Assembly (NCBI GenBank): GCA_015058845.1
Contig: SVBO01000002.1
Coordinates: forward strand, 62,001 to 126,000
Source: Erysipelotrichaceae bacterium
GTDB lineage: Bacteria; Bacillota_I; Bacilli_A; Erysipelotrichales; Erysipelotrichaceae
Reading direction: 5' to 3'
Length of the DNA: 64,000 nt
A program made the position numbers and the translations under genes. Shown one piece after another: positions 33,888 to 42,088 of the stretch. Each line of letters opens with the position of its first letter. Positions within the stretch are counted from its first letter, which is position 1. The notes beneath the pieces are model-generated. The model was not told the origin of the DNA. It did no database searches and was given only the letters and a program-made list of their open reading frames with translations.

Positions 33888-34604
33888 TTACCTAATACAC
33901 TCTACGATCTTAAATCCTTCTAATAAAACTCTTTGAATACATTCATCATTTCTCAAATGCATTATATAGATCTTTTCCTTAAGTTCCTCATTCATGATCG
34001 CTATTAGATCTTCAATATATAAATGAACATCTCCTACAACCTGAATATTCGTTACTTCCATATAGATCTTATCTATTTGCTGATACTTCTCTAGAAAATG
34101 GACTAGATTATCGATCACTCGTGTATCTGCTGAATAAAAGATCGCTCCTTGTTTCGTTTCAAAGATAAAGGAATAACATGTTAGTGAAAAGTCATGTTGT
34201 GTTAGATCATATCGTACTGTATCAAAGGTCTCAAACTTATGATCGATCTCTTCTTCATATACTATTTCATATGCTTGGGTAGTGTTTCCAAAGATATTCA
34301 TTAGATCTTTGATACTTTGGATATACGCTTCATTATGTGGTACTACGATCTTTAAAGTTTTACCTAATACAAATTGACTATATAATCCAATACTTCCTAG
34401 TGAACCACAATGATCACTATGTGTATGCGAGATCAATACATAGATCTCTTGAATATTACTTAGAATGTTATGTTCGATAAGTGTTGCGAACATACTCTCT
34501 CCACAATCTACTAAGAATAAGATATTGTTTTCAATAAAGAAAGCATTGGTATTTCCTTCTTTCGGATTGAAGGCTGCTCCTCTACCTGTAAATGTTAGTT
34601 CCAT
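33888..34604 (-). CDS. Metallo-beta-lactamase-fold hydrolase
   Basis: A 238-residue protein with the metal-binding HTHSDHCG (H60, H62, D64, H65), a preceding LVDCGES strand, a second metal Asp in YSADTR and a late His in IMHLRND. The start MELTFTGRGAAFNPKEGNTNA resembles RNase Z/PhnP-like small family members rather than beta-lactamases. It lies immediately upstream of the phn operon in the same orientation, but the phn promoter lies between them. A role in phosphodiester or cyclic phosphate hydrolysis is possible but not shown. Confidence 0.82.
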   Translation of the reverse strand: MELTFTGRGAAFNPKEGNTNAFFIENNILFLVDCGESMFATLIEHNILSNIQEIYVLISHTHSDHCGSLGSIGLYSQFVLGKTLKIVVPHNEAYIQSIKDLMNIFGNTTQAYEIVYEEEIDHKFETFDTVRYDLTQHDFSLTCYSFIFETKQGAIFYSADTRVIDNLVHFLEKYQQIDKIYMEVTNIQVVGDVHLYIEDLIAIMNEELKEKIYIMHLRNDECIQRVLLEGFKIVECIR

Positions 34605-34720
34605 AATACCACTCCATTTCTTATGTAAAGTATATCAAATAAAAGATGTTTGGGAAATAGTACTTATTGGTATGAGTAGGAATATTCTTCTCATATTCTT
34701 CTCAATGATATGCCAAGAAT

Positions 34721-34748
34721 AAATAAAAAGCCTAATAGAATCAGACTT
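34721..34748 (-). terminator. tmRNA terminator
   Basis: AAGTCT / AGGCTT (with G-U pairs) around an AT-rich loop lies 12 bases past the tmRNA CCA end, followed on the minus strand by TTTTTATTT. Confidence 0.5.
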
Positions 34749-34759
34749 ACTTAACAATA

Positions 34760-35109
34760 TGGTGGAGATGGGGGGAGTCGAACCCCCGTCCAAGAATAGC
34801 CCCACGTACCAACGTCTACAGTTTAGTTTATCTTTGATACAACATATCCTAGCCGATAAACAAAGCAGATATGAGGTCGCTTATAAATTTTTCGTATGTG
34901 ACACATAAGCTTAGCCACATCTTATCCATTATAGAGTGATGCCTGAGACTTACCTAATGGCAAATAAGATCAGACACGCTGTAAGACTATGTCGTCGATT
35001 AAGCAGCGAAAGCTAAATTTCTGTTTCCAGTTATTTTTAATTGGTTCTTACGAAACCACCCGACTGCAGTCAGCACCAAACATAAACCTGTCGAAACCAT
35101 GACATCCCC
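34760..35109 (-). ncRNA. ssrA: tmRNA (ssrA)
   Basis: About 350 bases on the minus strand. The 5' end GGGGATG pairs with CATCTCC before the encoded CCA at 34760-34762. The tRNA-like half has GACGGGGGTTCGACTCCCCC for the T arm, and the 5' side has the ATGGTTTCGACAGG block shared by nearly all tmRNAs. The tag frame before the UAA reads KITGNRNLAFAA and is closed upstream by an in-frame UAA, so the resume codon is at or after that Lys. The LAFAA end should be a ClpXP-type degradation signal. It rescues stalled ribosomes together with SmpB, which is not in the window. Confidence 0.96.
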
Positions 35110-35127
35110 ATATATAGTACATAACAA

Positions 35128-35156
35128 AGTATACCCTAAAAACGCAAAGTAGTCAA
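35128..35156 (-). promoter_or_regulatory. tmRNA promoter
   Basis: Minus strand TTGACT (35151-35156), 17 bases, TATACT (35128-35133), a near-consensus promoter suiting an abundant RNA. It is divergent from the lemA promoter. Confidence 0.75.
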
Positions 35157-35171
35157 CTCAACTCTCCAATC

Positions 35172-35199
35172 TTGTGAATATCCCAATATATGGTATAAT
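35172..35199 (+). promoter_or_regulatory. Promoter of the lemA-DUF2207 unit
   Basis: TTGTGA (35172-35177), 16 bases, TATAAT (35194-35199), about 25 bases before the lemA ATG. This position excludes a start at the more upstream in-frame ATG at 35174. Confidence 0.55.
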
Positions 35200-35224
35200 T
35201 AGTATTGAAAGTGAGGAACCCACT

Positions 35225-35773
35225 ATGAAATATATTCCATTATTACTTATTGTCATTGTATTAGTATGGGCGATCATGACTTATAATCAATTTGTATCAT
35301 TACGTAACCGCTGTGAAGAAGCATTCTCTACCATGGATGTATACCTTCAGAAACGCTATGACCTAATACCTAATCTAGTAGAAACCGTGAAAGGATATAC
35401 AAACCACGAACAAGAAACGCTTACTAAGATCACACAAGCTAGAAATCTAGCGCTTAATGCTAGAACACATAGTGAAAAGATCGAATCTGAGAAAGAGGTA
35501 AAAGGACTTCTAAATAATCTATTCGCGATCGCTGAGAACTATCCTGAATTAAAAGCAAGTAGTAACTTTGCTGAACTGCAAACACAATTACAACACATGG
35601 AAGAAGATATCGCGAATGCACGTAAGTACTACAACACAGTAGTTAAAAACTTCAATATCTTATGTGAAAGTATTCCAAGTAATCTGATCGCTAAGGTATG
35701 TCATTTCGATCTACAGCCATTATATATGATCGATGATGATCAACATCGAAACAATGTAAAGGTATCATTCTAG
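35225..35773 (+). CDS. LemA family membrane protein
   Basis: A 182-residue protein with one N-terminal membrane helix (YIPLLLIVIVLVWAIM) and then a LemA helical bundle: NRCEEAFSTMDVYLQKRYDLIPNLVETVKGY and the end-motif ARKYYNTVVKNFNILCESIPSNLIA. LemA proteins have an outside N-terminal tail and a cytoplasmic bundle; their function is poorly known. ATG 35225 follows GAGGAACCCACT. The next gene encodes a DUF2207 protein, the family's usual partner. Confidence 0.9.
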   Translation: MKYIPLLLIVIVLVWAIMTYNQFVSLRNRCEEAFSTMDVYLQKRYDLIPNLVETVKGYTNHEQETLTKITQARNLALNARTHSEKIESEKEVKGLLNNLFAIAENYPELKASSNFAELQTQLQHMEEDIANARKYYNTVVKNFNILCESIPSNLIAKVCHFDLQPLYMIDDDQHRNNVKVSF

Positions 35774-35788
35774 AAAGGAGGAACACTC

Positions 35789-37597
35789 TTGAAGAAACTG
35801 ATCACAATACTACTATTCCTACTACTCACCGCACTCTCTTGTACTAATGTATTAGCCAAGGAGACCTATACGATCGAACATCTAGAGGCTATCTATGATG
35901 TCCAAGAGAATGGTGAATTCTTAGTCCAACAAACCTATTATGTAAACTTCCAAGAACCCTCTCAAGGAATCACGATCGATATTCCTACTAAACATTATAT
36001 AGAAATGGAAGTAGATGGTGTTCTTGTTACTAAGGTACATACACATACCCTAAAGGATATCGAAGTATCGAATAATGTACATTATAAGATGGAGAATTAC
36101 GAAGACGGGAAACGGATCATCCTAGGAGATTCCTCTAAATTAGTAAAAGGCATCCAAGCCTACCACATCTCTTATACGATCAAGACAGTAGAACCAGGTA
36201 TTGGAGGTAGACATAGATTTGAGCAAACACTTGTACCTGAAACACTAGATGCAACCATCAAATCTGCTACCTTCCAGATCACTATGCCCTATGCCTTCGA
36301 TCTATCCTCTCTTACTTTCTATGTAGGAGATAGTAACACACAACTAGGGAATACTATCCCAGGATTTAGCTATGATATCCAGAACACAACGATCACAGCC
36401 AACATCCTACAACCCCTACATAAGCAAACAAATGTATATATCGACATTCCATTATCCTATGATTACTTTGATTACCCAACACCATTCAACTGGACATGGT
36501 TTATCCTGATCGCCTGTGTACTAGGCTCTATCGCAACGATCGTTGTATACTTCTTATATGGGAAAGATGGGCTAGTGACTAAGAGTAAGGAAGTACATAT
36601 TCCTGAAGAATTAACATGTGCTGCTGTGGGATATATTATTGATGGACATACTTCTAAAGAAGAAGTAGTAGCTCTATTGATCCAATGGGCTAACCAAGGA
36701 TATATCCAGATCTGTGAAATAGAGCAAAGAGGACCATCTATCTGTAAACTAAAAGAAATGAGTGAAGATAGACGTCCTTATGAAAGAAACTTCTTCTATG
36801 CTTTATTTAAAGATCGTGATAGTATCTATCTAGATCAAGTAGAAGATCACTTCTATCAACATATCGATCAAGTATGTAAAGATGTTACTAAGTACTATTC
36901 TACGAAGGAAGATCTAGTATTCTATAAGAGTTCATTACGATTCCAAGTATTGACACTATTCTTATCGATCTTACCAATGCTAGTAGGTTCTATCTTTACT
37001 CTATACTACTATAGACTATATCAGATCCAATTAGCACTATTAGGAGGCTTCTTACTATGTCTACCAGGTATGATCGGGATCATTATCTTGTATTATGCTA
37101 TCATTGCACGCTATGCCTTAAGTCGTAAGACATACCATAAGAGATTGATCATTTCTGGTGTATTATTATTGATCATGGCTGTTATCTATCGTTTCTTATA
37201 TATTACTCTATCTGGTAATATCATGATCTATTATGCTACCTTGATCACTACAGTCATCTTAGTATGGTCAGCCTTATTCATGGATAAACGTACCCCTAAG
37301 GGTAATGAGTTATTAGGGAAGATCTTAGGATTCAAGGAATTCATCGAAACAGCTAGTAAGAGTGAATTAGAAGAATTAACTCTACAAGATCCGCAATATT
37401 TCTATAAAGTATTACCTTATGCAGATATTCTAGGAGTGCGTGATATTTGGGCTAAGAAGTTCATGGATATCCATGTAGAACATGCTGCTTGGTATGTAAG
37501 TAATAAAGAGTTACCTGTACATTTATTTATGCCTCGATATTATCGTGGTATGAGTATGTTACTAGATACTTTATATCGACCTACTAATTCTAAATAA
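35789..37597 (+). CDS. DUF2207 family membrane protein
   Basis: A 602-residue protein with a signal peptide (KKLITILLFLLLTALSCTNVLA), an extracellular DUF2207 beta domain (YTIEHLEAIYDVQENGEFLVQQTYYV onward), a membrane helix near residue 240 (FILIACVLGSIATIVVYFLYG), a cytoplasmic region, and four or so more helices between 385 and 495. The start codon is TTG at 35789, fixed by the AAAGGAGG site seven bases before it. LemA plus DUF2207 pairs are widespread in Firmicutes and are thought to act in the envelope, without a defined reaction. A terminator follows. Confidence 0.87.
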   Translation: MKKLITILLFLLLTALSCTNVLAKETYTIEHLEAIYDVQENGEFLVQQTYYVNFQEPSQGITIDIPTKHYIEMEVDGVLVTKVHTHTLKDIEVSNNVHYKMENYEDGKRIILGDSSKLVKGIQAYHISYTIKTVEPGIGGRHRFEQTLVPETLDATIKSATFQITMPYAFDLSSLTFYVGDSNTQLGNTIPGFSYDIQNTTITANILQPLHKQTNVYIDIPLSYDYFDYPTPFNWTWFILIACVLGSIATIVVYFLYGKDGLVTKSKEVHIPEELTCAAVGYIIDGHTSKEEVVALLIQWANQGYIQICEIEQRGPSICKLKEMSEDRRPYERNFFYALFKDRDSIYLDQVEDHFYQHIDQVCKDVTKYYSTKEDLVFYKSSLRFQVLTLFLSILPMLVGSIFTLYYYRLYQIQLALLGGFLLCLPGMIGIIILYYAIIARYALSRKTYHKRLIISGVLLLIMAVIYRFLYITLSGNIMIYYATLITTVILVWSALFMDKRTPKGNELLGKILGFKEFIETASKSELEELTLQDPQYFYKVLPYADILGVRDIWAKKFMDIHVEHAAWYVSNKELPVHLFMPRYYRGMSMLLDTLYRPTNSK

Positions 37598-37602
37598 GAT
37601 TA

Positions 37603-37628
37603 AAAGGAGATCAAATGATCTCCTTTCT
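37603..37628 (+). terminator. Terminator after the DUF2207 gene
   Basis: AAAGGAGATCA / TGATCTCCTTT arms with a two-base loop, ending eight bases before the left end of the IS. Confidence 0.7.
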
Positions 37629-37641
37629 TAATATAGGTAAT

Positions 37642-37719
37642 GTAAATTATCCTGGGGTGCAGGTACAAGGGTAAATTATTATGGGGTATTGCAAGATAGT
37701 TGTAAATTATCTTGGGGTA
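37642..37719 (+). repeat. Left-end iterated transposase-binding-like repeats
   Basis: Three direct copies of an 18-base unit, GTAAATTATCCTGGGGTG and variants, start at 37642, 37671 and 37702. The 29- and 31-base steps are about three helical turns, so all copies face the same side of the DNA. Confidence 0.8.
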
Positions 37720-37798
37720 CCCTTTTCGTATGCAAAGAAAAAGACCTCTCATGTTATTATATAATTGTCTGGATTATACAATAAACGAGAGGAGGCGA

Positions 37799-39157
37799 TT
37801 GCCTATAAAGTATGATATCATATCTTCTTATGGACTAAAAGAAAATGACATCGAATCTTATAAATCTTTCCAAAAAGCAAATGAACTACACGTCTATATT
37901 ACTTTACACTCCTATGGTCAAAGATGCCCTATATGTGGAAAATACACCAAGAAAGTAAAAGGTTACTCTACTAAAAAGATCATTCATTCTGTCTTGATCA
38001 GCATGCCTTGCACGATCCACTATCGTGCTAGAAGATACATCTGTACCACTTGCACTAAGACCTTCTATGAAGATAACCCGTTCTGTGATAAAGGAACTAA
38101 CTTATCTACAGATACGATCCACAATACCTTAAAACTACTTAAAGAATACAACCAAACATTCTCTTCTGTTGCTAGAACACTTCATATCAGCAAAACAAAA
38201 GTACTTCAGATCTTTGACGAGCACGTGCAGCCTTTACGTAAACCATTATCTAGATCTATATGTCTGGATGAGTTCTATTTTAGTCGTAAAGCAAAGAAGA
38301 AATATGCATTTCTGATCTTGGATTTTACTCGTGGCAATATTATTGATATGTTAGAATCCAGAGAAAAACGTGTTATTTCTAACTATCTTCGTAGTATTCC
38401 CGTAGAAGAAAGGAATCTTGTAGAATATGTTTCTATTGATATGAATGATATATATCGTGAACTAGTATATAAATACTTCAATAATGCTTGCGTGTGTGCT
38501 GATTCATTCCACGTAATCAAGTTGATCAACACTGCTCTTGACACGATCAGAAAGCGTGTTATGAAACGTTATGAACATAATAAGAAATCAAATGAGTATT
38601 ATCTTTTGAAATATAGAAGAGATCTATTGTATTCTGATGTAGCAGATGATACTTTCTCTAAACCTAGATATAATCATCACTTCAAATATGCTGTATCAGA
38701 CAAGAGAAAGTTAGAGATGTTGTTAGTTATTGATAGAGATCTTGCGGAGGCATATTCTATTAAAGAAGCATATTCTTTATTTAATTCTGCTGAATATGAT
38801 ATGTATGTTAGACAAGAAGTATTAGAGAGTTTGATAGAACGTTTTCTTTCCTCTAATATAGAAGAAATTATACAAGTTGGTGGTACTCTAACTAGATGGA
38901 AGCAAGAGATATTGAACTCGTTTGTTACTATTACAAAGAAAGTTAAAGGAAAAGACGGGATAAGTAATATAGTTTCATTTCGTGTTTCGAATGGACCTAT
39001 TGAAGGAAGAAACAAATACATCAAGATCATTTTGAAATTAGCAAATGGATATTCTAATTTTCAGCGTTTCAGGAACAGATGTATGTATTGTTTGAATAGA
39101 TTTGAGAAGTATTCAGAGGACAAATTAACTACTGTTATCAAGCGAAAGATCAAGTGA
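37799..39157 (+). CDS. ISL3 family transposase
   Basis: A DDE transposase of 452 residues. An N-terminal zinc finger (CPICGKYTK and RRYICTTCTKTF) is followed by a helix-turn-helix (VARTLHISKTKVLQIFD). The catalytic residues appear in SICLDEFYFSR, VSIDMNDIYR/CADSFHVIKLIN and the Glu in SNGPIEGRNKYIK. I choose TTG 37799, after GAGAGGAGG, because a TATAAT at 37760-37765 would start the transcript near 37772; the open frame goes back to 37712 inside the terminal repeats. All key residues are intact, so it may be active. Confidence 0.9.
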   Translation: MPIKYDIISSYGLKENDIESYKSFQKANELHVYITLHSYGQRCPICGKYTKKVKGYSTKKIIHSVLISMPCTIHYRARRYICTTCTKTFYEDNPFCDKGTNLSTDTIHNTLKLLKEYNQTFSSVARTLHISKTKVLQIFDEHVQPLRKPLSRSICLDEFYFSRKAKKKYAFLILDFTRGNIIDMLESREKRVISNYLRSIPVEERNLVEYVSIDMNDIYRELVYKYFNNACVCADSFHVIKLINTALDTIRKRVMKRYEHNKKSNEYYLLKYRRDLLYSDVADDTFSKPRYNHHFKYAVSDKRKLEMLLVIDRDLAEAYSIKEAYSLFNSAEYDMYVRQEVLESLIERFLSSNIEEIIQVGGTLTRWKQEILNSFVTITKKVKGKDGISNIVSFRVSNGPIEGRNKYIKIILKLANGYSNFQRFRNRCMYCLNRFEKYSEDKLTTVIKRKIK

Positions 39158-39168
39158 TTTCCAGACAA

Positions 39169-39205
39169 AAGGGCTCAGACTTTTGATAGTCTGAACCCTA
39201 TTTTT
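39169..39205 (+). terminator. Terminator inside the IS
   Basis: AGGG..CAGACT / AGTCTG..CCCT arms with a six-base loop, followed by ATTTTTATATT, just past the transposase stop. Confidence 0.7.
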
Positions 39206-39213
39206 ATATTTGC

Positions 39214-39286
39214 CACCCCAGGATAGTTTACAACACCGCCCCAGAATTATTTACAAGTGTTCTCGAAACACCCCACGATAATTTAC
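39214..39286 (-). repeat. Right-end iterated repeats of the IS
   Basis: Three inverted copies of the left-end unit: 39214-39231, 39237-39254 and 39269-39286 (reading GTAAA.TAT.CTGGGGTG on the minus strand). The steps are 23 and 32 bases, so spacing is less regular than on the left. Confidence 0.8.
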
Positions 39287-40066
39287 ATTACCGGAAACAA
39301 GCCTTTCTTTTCAACTTTTGTTCTTCCCAACAATGACATCTGACTGTCTGTTGACATTCTTGACATTCTTTATGTATTCCAAGTATATTTCTATTTATCT
39401 TTATTTACAGATGCTTATCATTACCCATCATATATGAATTTCTTCCATCAATCCAATAATCAAGCTAATCATTTTACCCAACATCCATACACGATAGTAT
39501 GTTCAATTCGTTTATCCACTTTCGATATCACTTAGTTTCCCTCATGATAGAATAAACTTTCATCTAGGATCCATCTGTCCCAAATCCTATATTACCTGAC
39601 CATTATGATCATCCAATTTCCTCATCATATATCTCACAATCAACCAAGATATATCACTTCTATCTTTCGATCATTGGTCTATTTGATCAATACATTCTTT
39701 AGAAATATTTATCTACTTGTCATACCCATTTTGTTGTAAAATCTAATTTACTATTTATTTAAGTATGTTTACTTTTCTTTTATCACTTATTCGAGAACAC
39801 GCGTTCTCTTCATTATTGCTCACGCAATTGATTTACCTATTAAATTGTGAATACTCCAATTAGTGTGTCCATCGGTTTACCCTCACACTTTCTATTCACC
39901 ATATCTTTCGTTTCCCTGATGACCTGGGAAAAGATCTAGAATTCTAATAGTACCTTCTTCATAACACATACCTCCTTGTTTGATATGTCTTATATCTTTC
40001 TTTTCACTTGTAGTATATACGATAGATATCATAAAAAACAGTCTTTAATTTCAACTTTTTTTCTGT

Positions 40067-40072
40067 TATAAT
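40067..40072 (+). promoter_or_regulatory. -10 element of the SagB-like gene
   Basis: TATAAT preceded at 17 bases by a weak TTTAAT -35. The resulting leader of about 120 bases contains the hairpin at 40109. Confidence 0.4.
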
Positions 40073-40108
40073 ATAATTGTTGAGGTTTAATAGATTATTG
40101 TGTATATA

Positions 40109-40130
40109 ACTGCATTAATTGCAGTTTTTA
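40109..40130 (+). terminator. Terminator-like hairpin in the leader of the SagB-like gene
   Basis: ACTGCA / TGCAGT arms with a five-base loop, followed by TTTTTATTTTA. It lies between the candidate promoter and the gene, so it could attenuate transcription or end an upstream transcript. The stem is only six base pairs. Confidence 0.35.
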
Positions 40131-40199
40131 TTTTACCTTGCGTTGTATTAATAATTGAAAACTGGTATGATTATTCTATAAATAATGGAGGATACTATT

Positions 40200-41021
40200 A
40201 TGCTTACAAACGAACAAATCGCTAAGATGATCAAAGATGGCAGAGACTTCATGAAGATGCCTATCGAAGATCCTGATTATAAATCAGATCAAGAATTAAA
40301 GAAACCACAACCTCCTCTATGTAAAGCAGCATTGAGTGATGTGATCATCGATCTACCTAATAATTTCCATGACTTAAAGATCGAGAATGATTTCTTGAAA
40401 GTGATCAACACACGTCAATCTCATCGTGTATATACACAAGAGAATATGTCTTTACTAGAACTATCCTACTTACTATGGACAACACAAGGTGTTAAAGAGA
40501 TCCGTGGTAAGAGTTATGCTACCCTTAGAACTGTTCCGTGTGGTGGTGCTCGTCATGAGTTTGAAATGTACATGGTGATCAAGAATGTAGAGGGACTAAA
40601 GAGTGGTTACTATCATTATCTACCTATGACTCATCAGATCGAGTTATTGAAAGAAGTAGAAGATCTGAATACTATTATTGGAGATAGCTTACTACAACAA
40701 TTATGGGCAGTAAAAGCTAATGTAGTATTCTATTCTTCTATGGTAGCCTATCGTGCTGAATGGCGTTATGGCGTACATGCTCACCGTGTAGCTTTAATGG
40801 ATTGTGGGTATATCTATGAGAACTTATATCTAGCTTGTACTTCTATTGGTCTTGGCACATGCGCGATCGGTGCTGTAGATACTCCTTATGTGAATGAGAT
40901 GTTTGGTCTGGATGGAGAAGAAGAATTCATTATCTGTGCTGCTCCTGTAGGTACAGTAAGTCCTTCTAATAAAGATGCTGAACAAGCATTCTATGCCTTT
41001 GTAAAGGAAAACGATCTATAA
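40200..41021 (+). CDS. SagB/ThcOx-type nitroreductase-family dehydrogenase
   Basis: A 273-residue flavoprotein of the nitroreductase fold. NTRQSHRVYTQENMSLLELSYLLWTTQG, the TVPCGGARHEFEMYMV segment, GYYHYLPMTHQIELL and GLGTCAIGAVD match the SagB-type subgroup. SagB proteins proper oxidise azolines in peptide toxin synthesis, but no precursor peptide, SagC or SagD gene lies near, so this is probably a stand-alone oxidoreductase of unknown substrate. ATG 40200 follows AATGGAGGATACTATT; an in-frame ATG at 40185 lies before the ribosome site and is rejected. Confidence 0.85.
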   Translation: MLTNEQIAKMIKDGRDFMKMPIEDPDYKSDQELKKPQPPLCKAALSDVIIDLPNNFHDLKIENDFLKVINTRQSHRVYTQENMSLLELSYLLWTTQGVKEIRGKSYATLRTVPCGGARHEFEMYMVIKNVEGLKSGYYHYLPMTHQIELLKEVEDLNTIIGDSLLQQLWAVKANVVFYSSMVAYRAEWRYGVHAHRVALMDCGYIYENLYLACTSIGLGTCAIGAVDTPYVNEMFGLDGEEEFIICAAPVGTVSPSNKDAEQAFYAFVKENDL

Positions 41022-41026
41022 GAAAT

Positions 41027-41049
41027 AAAGCTCCTATATAGGAGCTTTT
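41027..41049. terminator. Bidirectional terminator between SagB-like and DMT transporter genes
   Basis: AAAGCTCCTA / TAGGAGCTTT arms, nearly a perfect palindrome, between convergent genes. Confidence 0.75.
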
Positions 41050-41051
41050 AA

Positions 41052-41981
41052 TTATCTCTTCATCATACTGCTGATTCTATCAGACACCTGTGATATCACA
41101 ATTGCTAGAAACATAACACAACACCCTAGGATCTCTCTTACTGTAAGAGTCTCATGTAAGATCAGCATAGAAGCTAATACCCCAAACACAGACTCCATGC
41201 ATAATATCAATGAAGCAATTGTAGAATCTGTATATCTCTGCCCCATGATCTGTAAAGTATAGGCTACCCCACAACTCATGACACCAGTATATAACAATGG
41301 AATAATTGCTTCCACGATCGAATCTAAATGAGGTTCTTCAAATATAAACATACATACACAAGATATTAGGCCTCCTGTTACAAATTGCCAGAAAGACAAT
41401 CTAACACTATCTACATAGGGAGTAAACCTCTCTATCATAATAATATGTAAAGCAAAACCGATCGAACAAATAAATGCTAGGATCTCTCCTCTACCAATAG
41501 CCATAATATCCCTAGGATCTATACATAAGAAATATAGACCAATAAACCCAAGACATACACTCAACCATGTGATCAAAGAAGCTCTTTTCCCTAAGAATAA
41601 TTCTAAGAATGGTACAAAGAAGATATATAAAGCAGTAATAAATGCTACTTTACCAGGTAAAGCATCATATAATGAGAATTGTTGAAAATTACTAGCAGCA
41701 AAGAATACGACTCCTAAGATCATACCATATTTAATAGAATTCTTATCTTGCTTACGTTTATTCACAAGTTGCTCTGGGTCCATTGAACGCATACTCATCT
41801 TATCTCTAATATAGATCAAAGGCAATAAAGCAACAGCCCCCATCAATACACGGATCCCACTGAATGTGAAAGCACCAATACTATCCATACCCACACTCTG
41901 TGCTACAAACGCTGTTCCCCAAATAATAGCTGTTAAGAACAACATCATAACACCCTTTACCTGTGTCTTAGTTTGGCCCAT
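41052..41981 (-). CDS. DMT superfamily transporter (EamA family)
   Basis: A 309-residue membrane protein with about ten hydrophobic helices in two EamA repeats. The first starts MMLFLTAIIWGTAFVAQSVGMDSIGAFTFSGIR and the second holds PLLYTGVMSCGVAYTLQIMGQRYTDSTIASLILCMESVFGVLA, the classic EamA signature. Members export amino acids or metabolites. The substrate is not predictable here. The start follows GGGGTGATACT. It is monocistronic. Confidence 0.9.
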   Translation of the reverse strand: MGQTKTQVKGVMMLFLTAIIWGTAFVAQSVGMDSIGAFTFSGIRVLMGAVALLPLIYIRDKMSMRSMDPEQLVNKRKQDKNSIKYGMILGVVFFAASNFQQFSLYDALPGKVAFITALYIFFVPFLELFLGKRASLITWLSVCLGFIGLYFLCIDPRDIMAIGRGEILAFICSIGFALHIIMIERFTPYVDSVRLSFWQFVTGGLISCVCMFIFEEPHLDSIVEAIIPLLYTGVMSCGVAYTLQIMGQRYTDSTIASLILCMESVFGVLASMLILHETLTVREILGCCVMFLAIVISQVSDRISSMMKR

Positions 41982-42088
41982 AGTATCACCCCATCACTCT
42001 ACCAACCATTCTAACAAATTTACTATTTCGATACAATAGTACATACATATACAAATAATGGTAGATGATCTCTCACCTACCATATATT

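Larger units (their letters stand above)
37636..39292 (+). mobile_element. ISL3-like insertion sequence (about 1.66 kb)
   Basis: Both ends start GGTAATGTAAATTATC and continue (C or G)TGGGGTG, giving imperfect terminal inverted repeats of about 24 bases. Inside each end the core GTAAATTATC-TGGGGTG recurs: at 37642, 37671 and 37702 on the left, and inverted at 39214-39231, 39237-39254 and 39269-39286 on the right. The element holds one transposase gene with its own terminator. The eight bases outside the two ends differ (left ttaatata, right ggaaacaa), so no target duplication survives. It lies eight bases after the DUF2207 terminator and does not interrupt a recognisable gene. Confidence 0.85.
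39293..40184. other. Gene-free tract of about 0.9 kb beside the IS, probably decayed
   Basis: No frame longer than about 40 codons has gene-like features on either strand. The minus strand is purine-rich like coding strands here and carries an AAGGAGGTATGTGTT site at about 39963-39977, followed by ATG and only eight codons (MKKVLLEF). The overlapping frame can be read MCYEEGTIRILDLFPGHQGN with a stop soon after. A GAGAAC/GTTCTC hairpin at about 39793-39808 shares the ten bases TCGAGAACAC with the IS right end. This looks like a remnant of mobile or lost DNA. Nothing else is identifiable. Confidence 0.5.

Noticed and set aside
34740-34800. tRNA gene suggested by the GGAGTCGAACCCCCG block
   Set aside because: It is the T arm of the tmRNA, confirmed by the matching 5' end and tag frame.
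37636-39292. CRISPR-like array from the iterated 18-base repeats
   Set aside because: The repeats are terminal, inverted between ends, only three per end, and flank a transposase gene.
37628-39300. Eight-base target duplication around the IS
   Set aside because: The bases outside the two ends (ttaatata and ggaaacaa) do not match in either orientation.
40200-41021. Thiazole/oxazole-modified microcin (TOMM) cluster because of the SagB-like gene
   Set aside because: No precursor peptide, cyclodehydratase (SagC/SagD), or dedicated exporter lies nearby.
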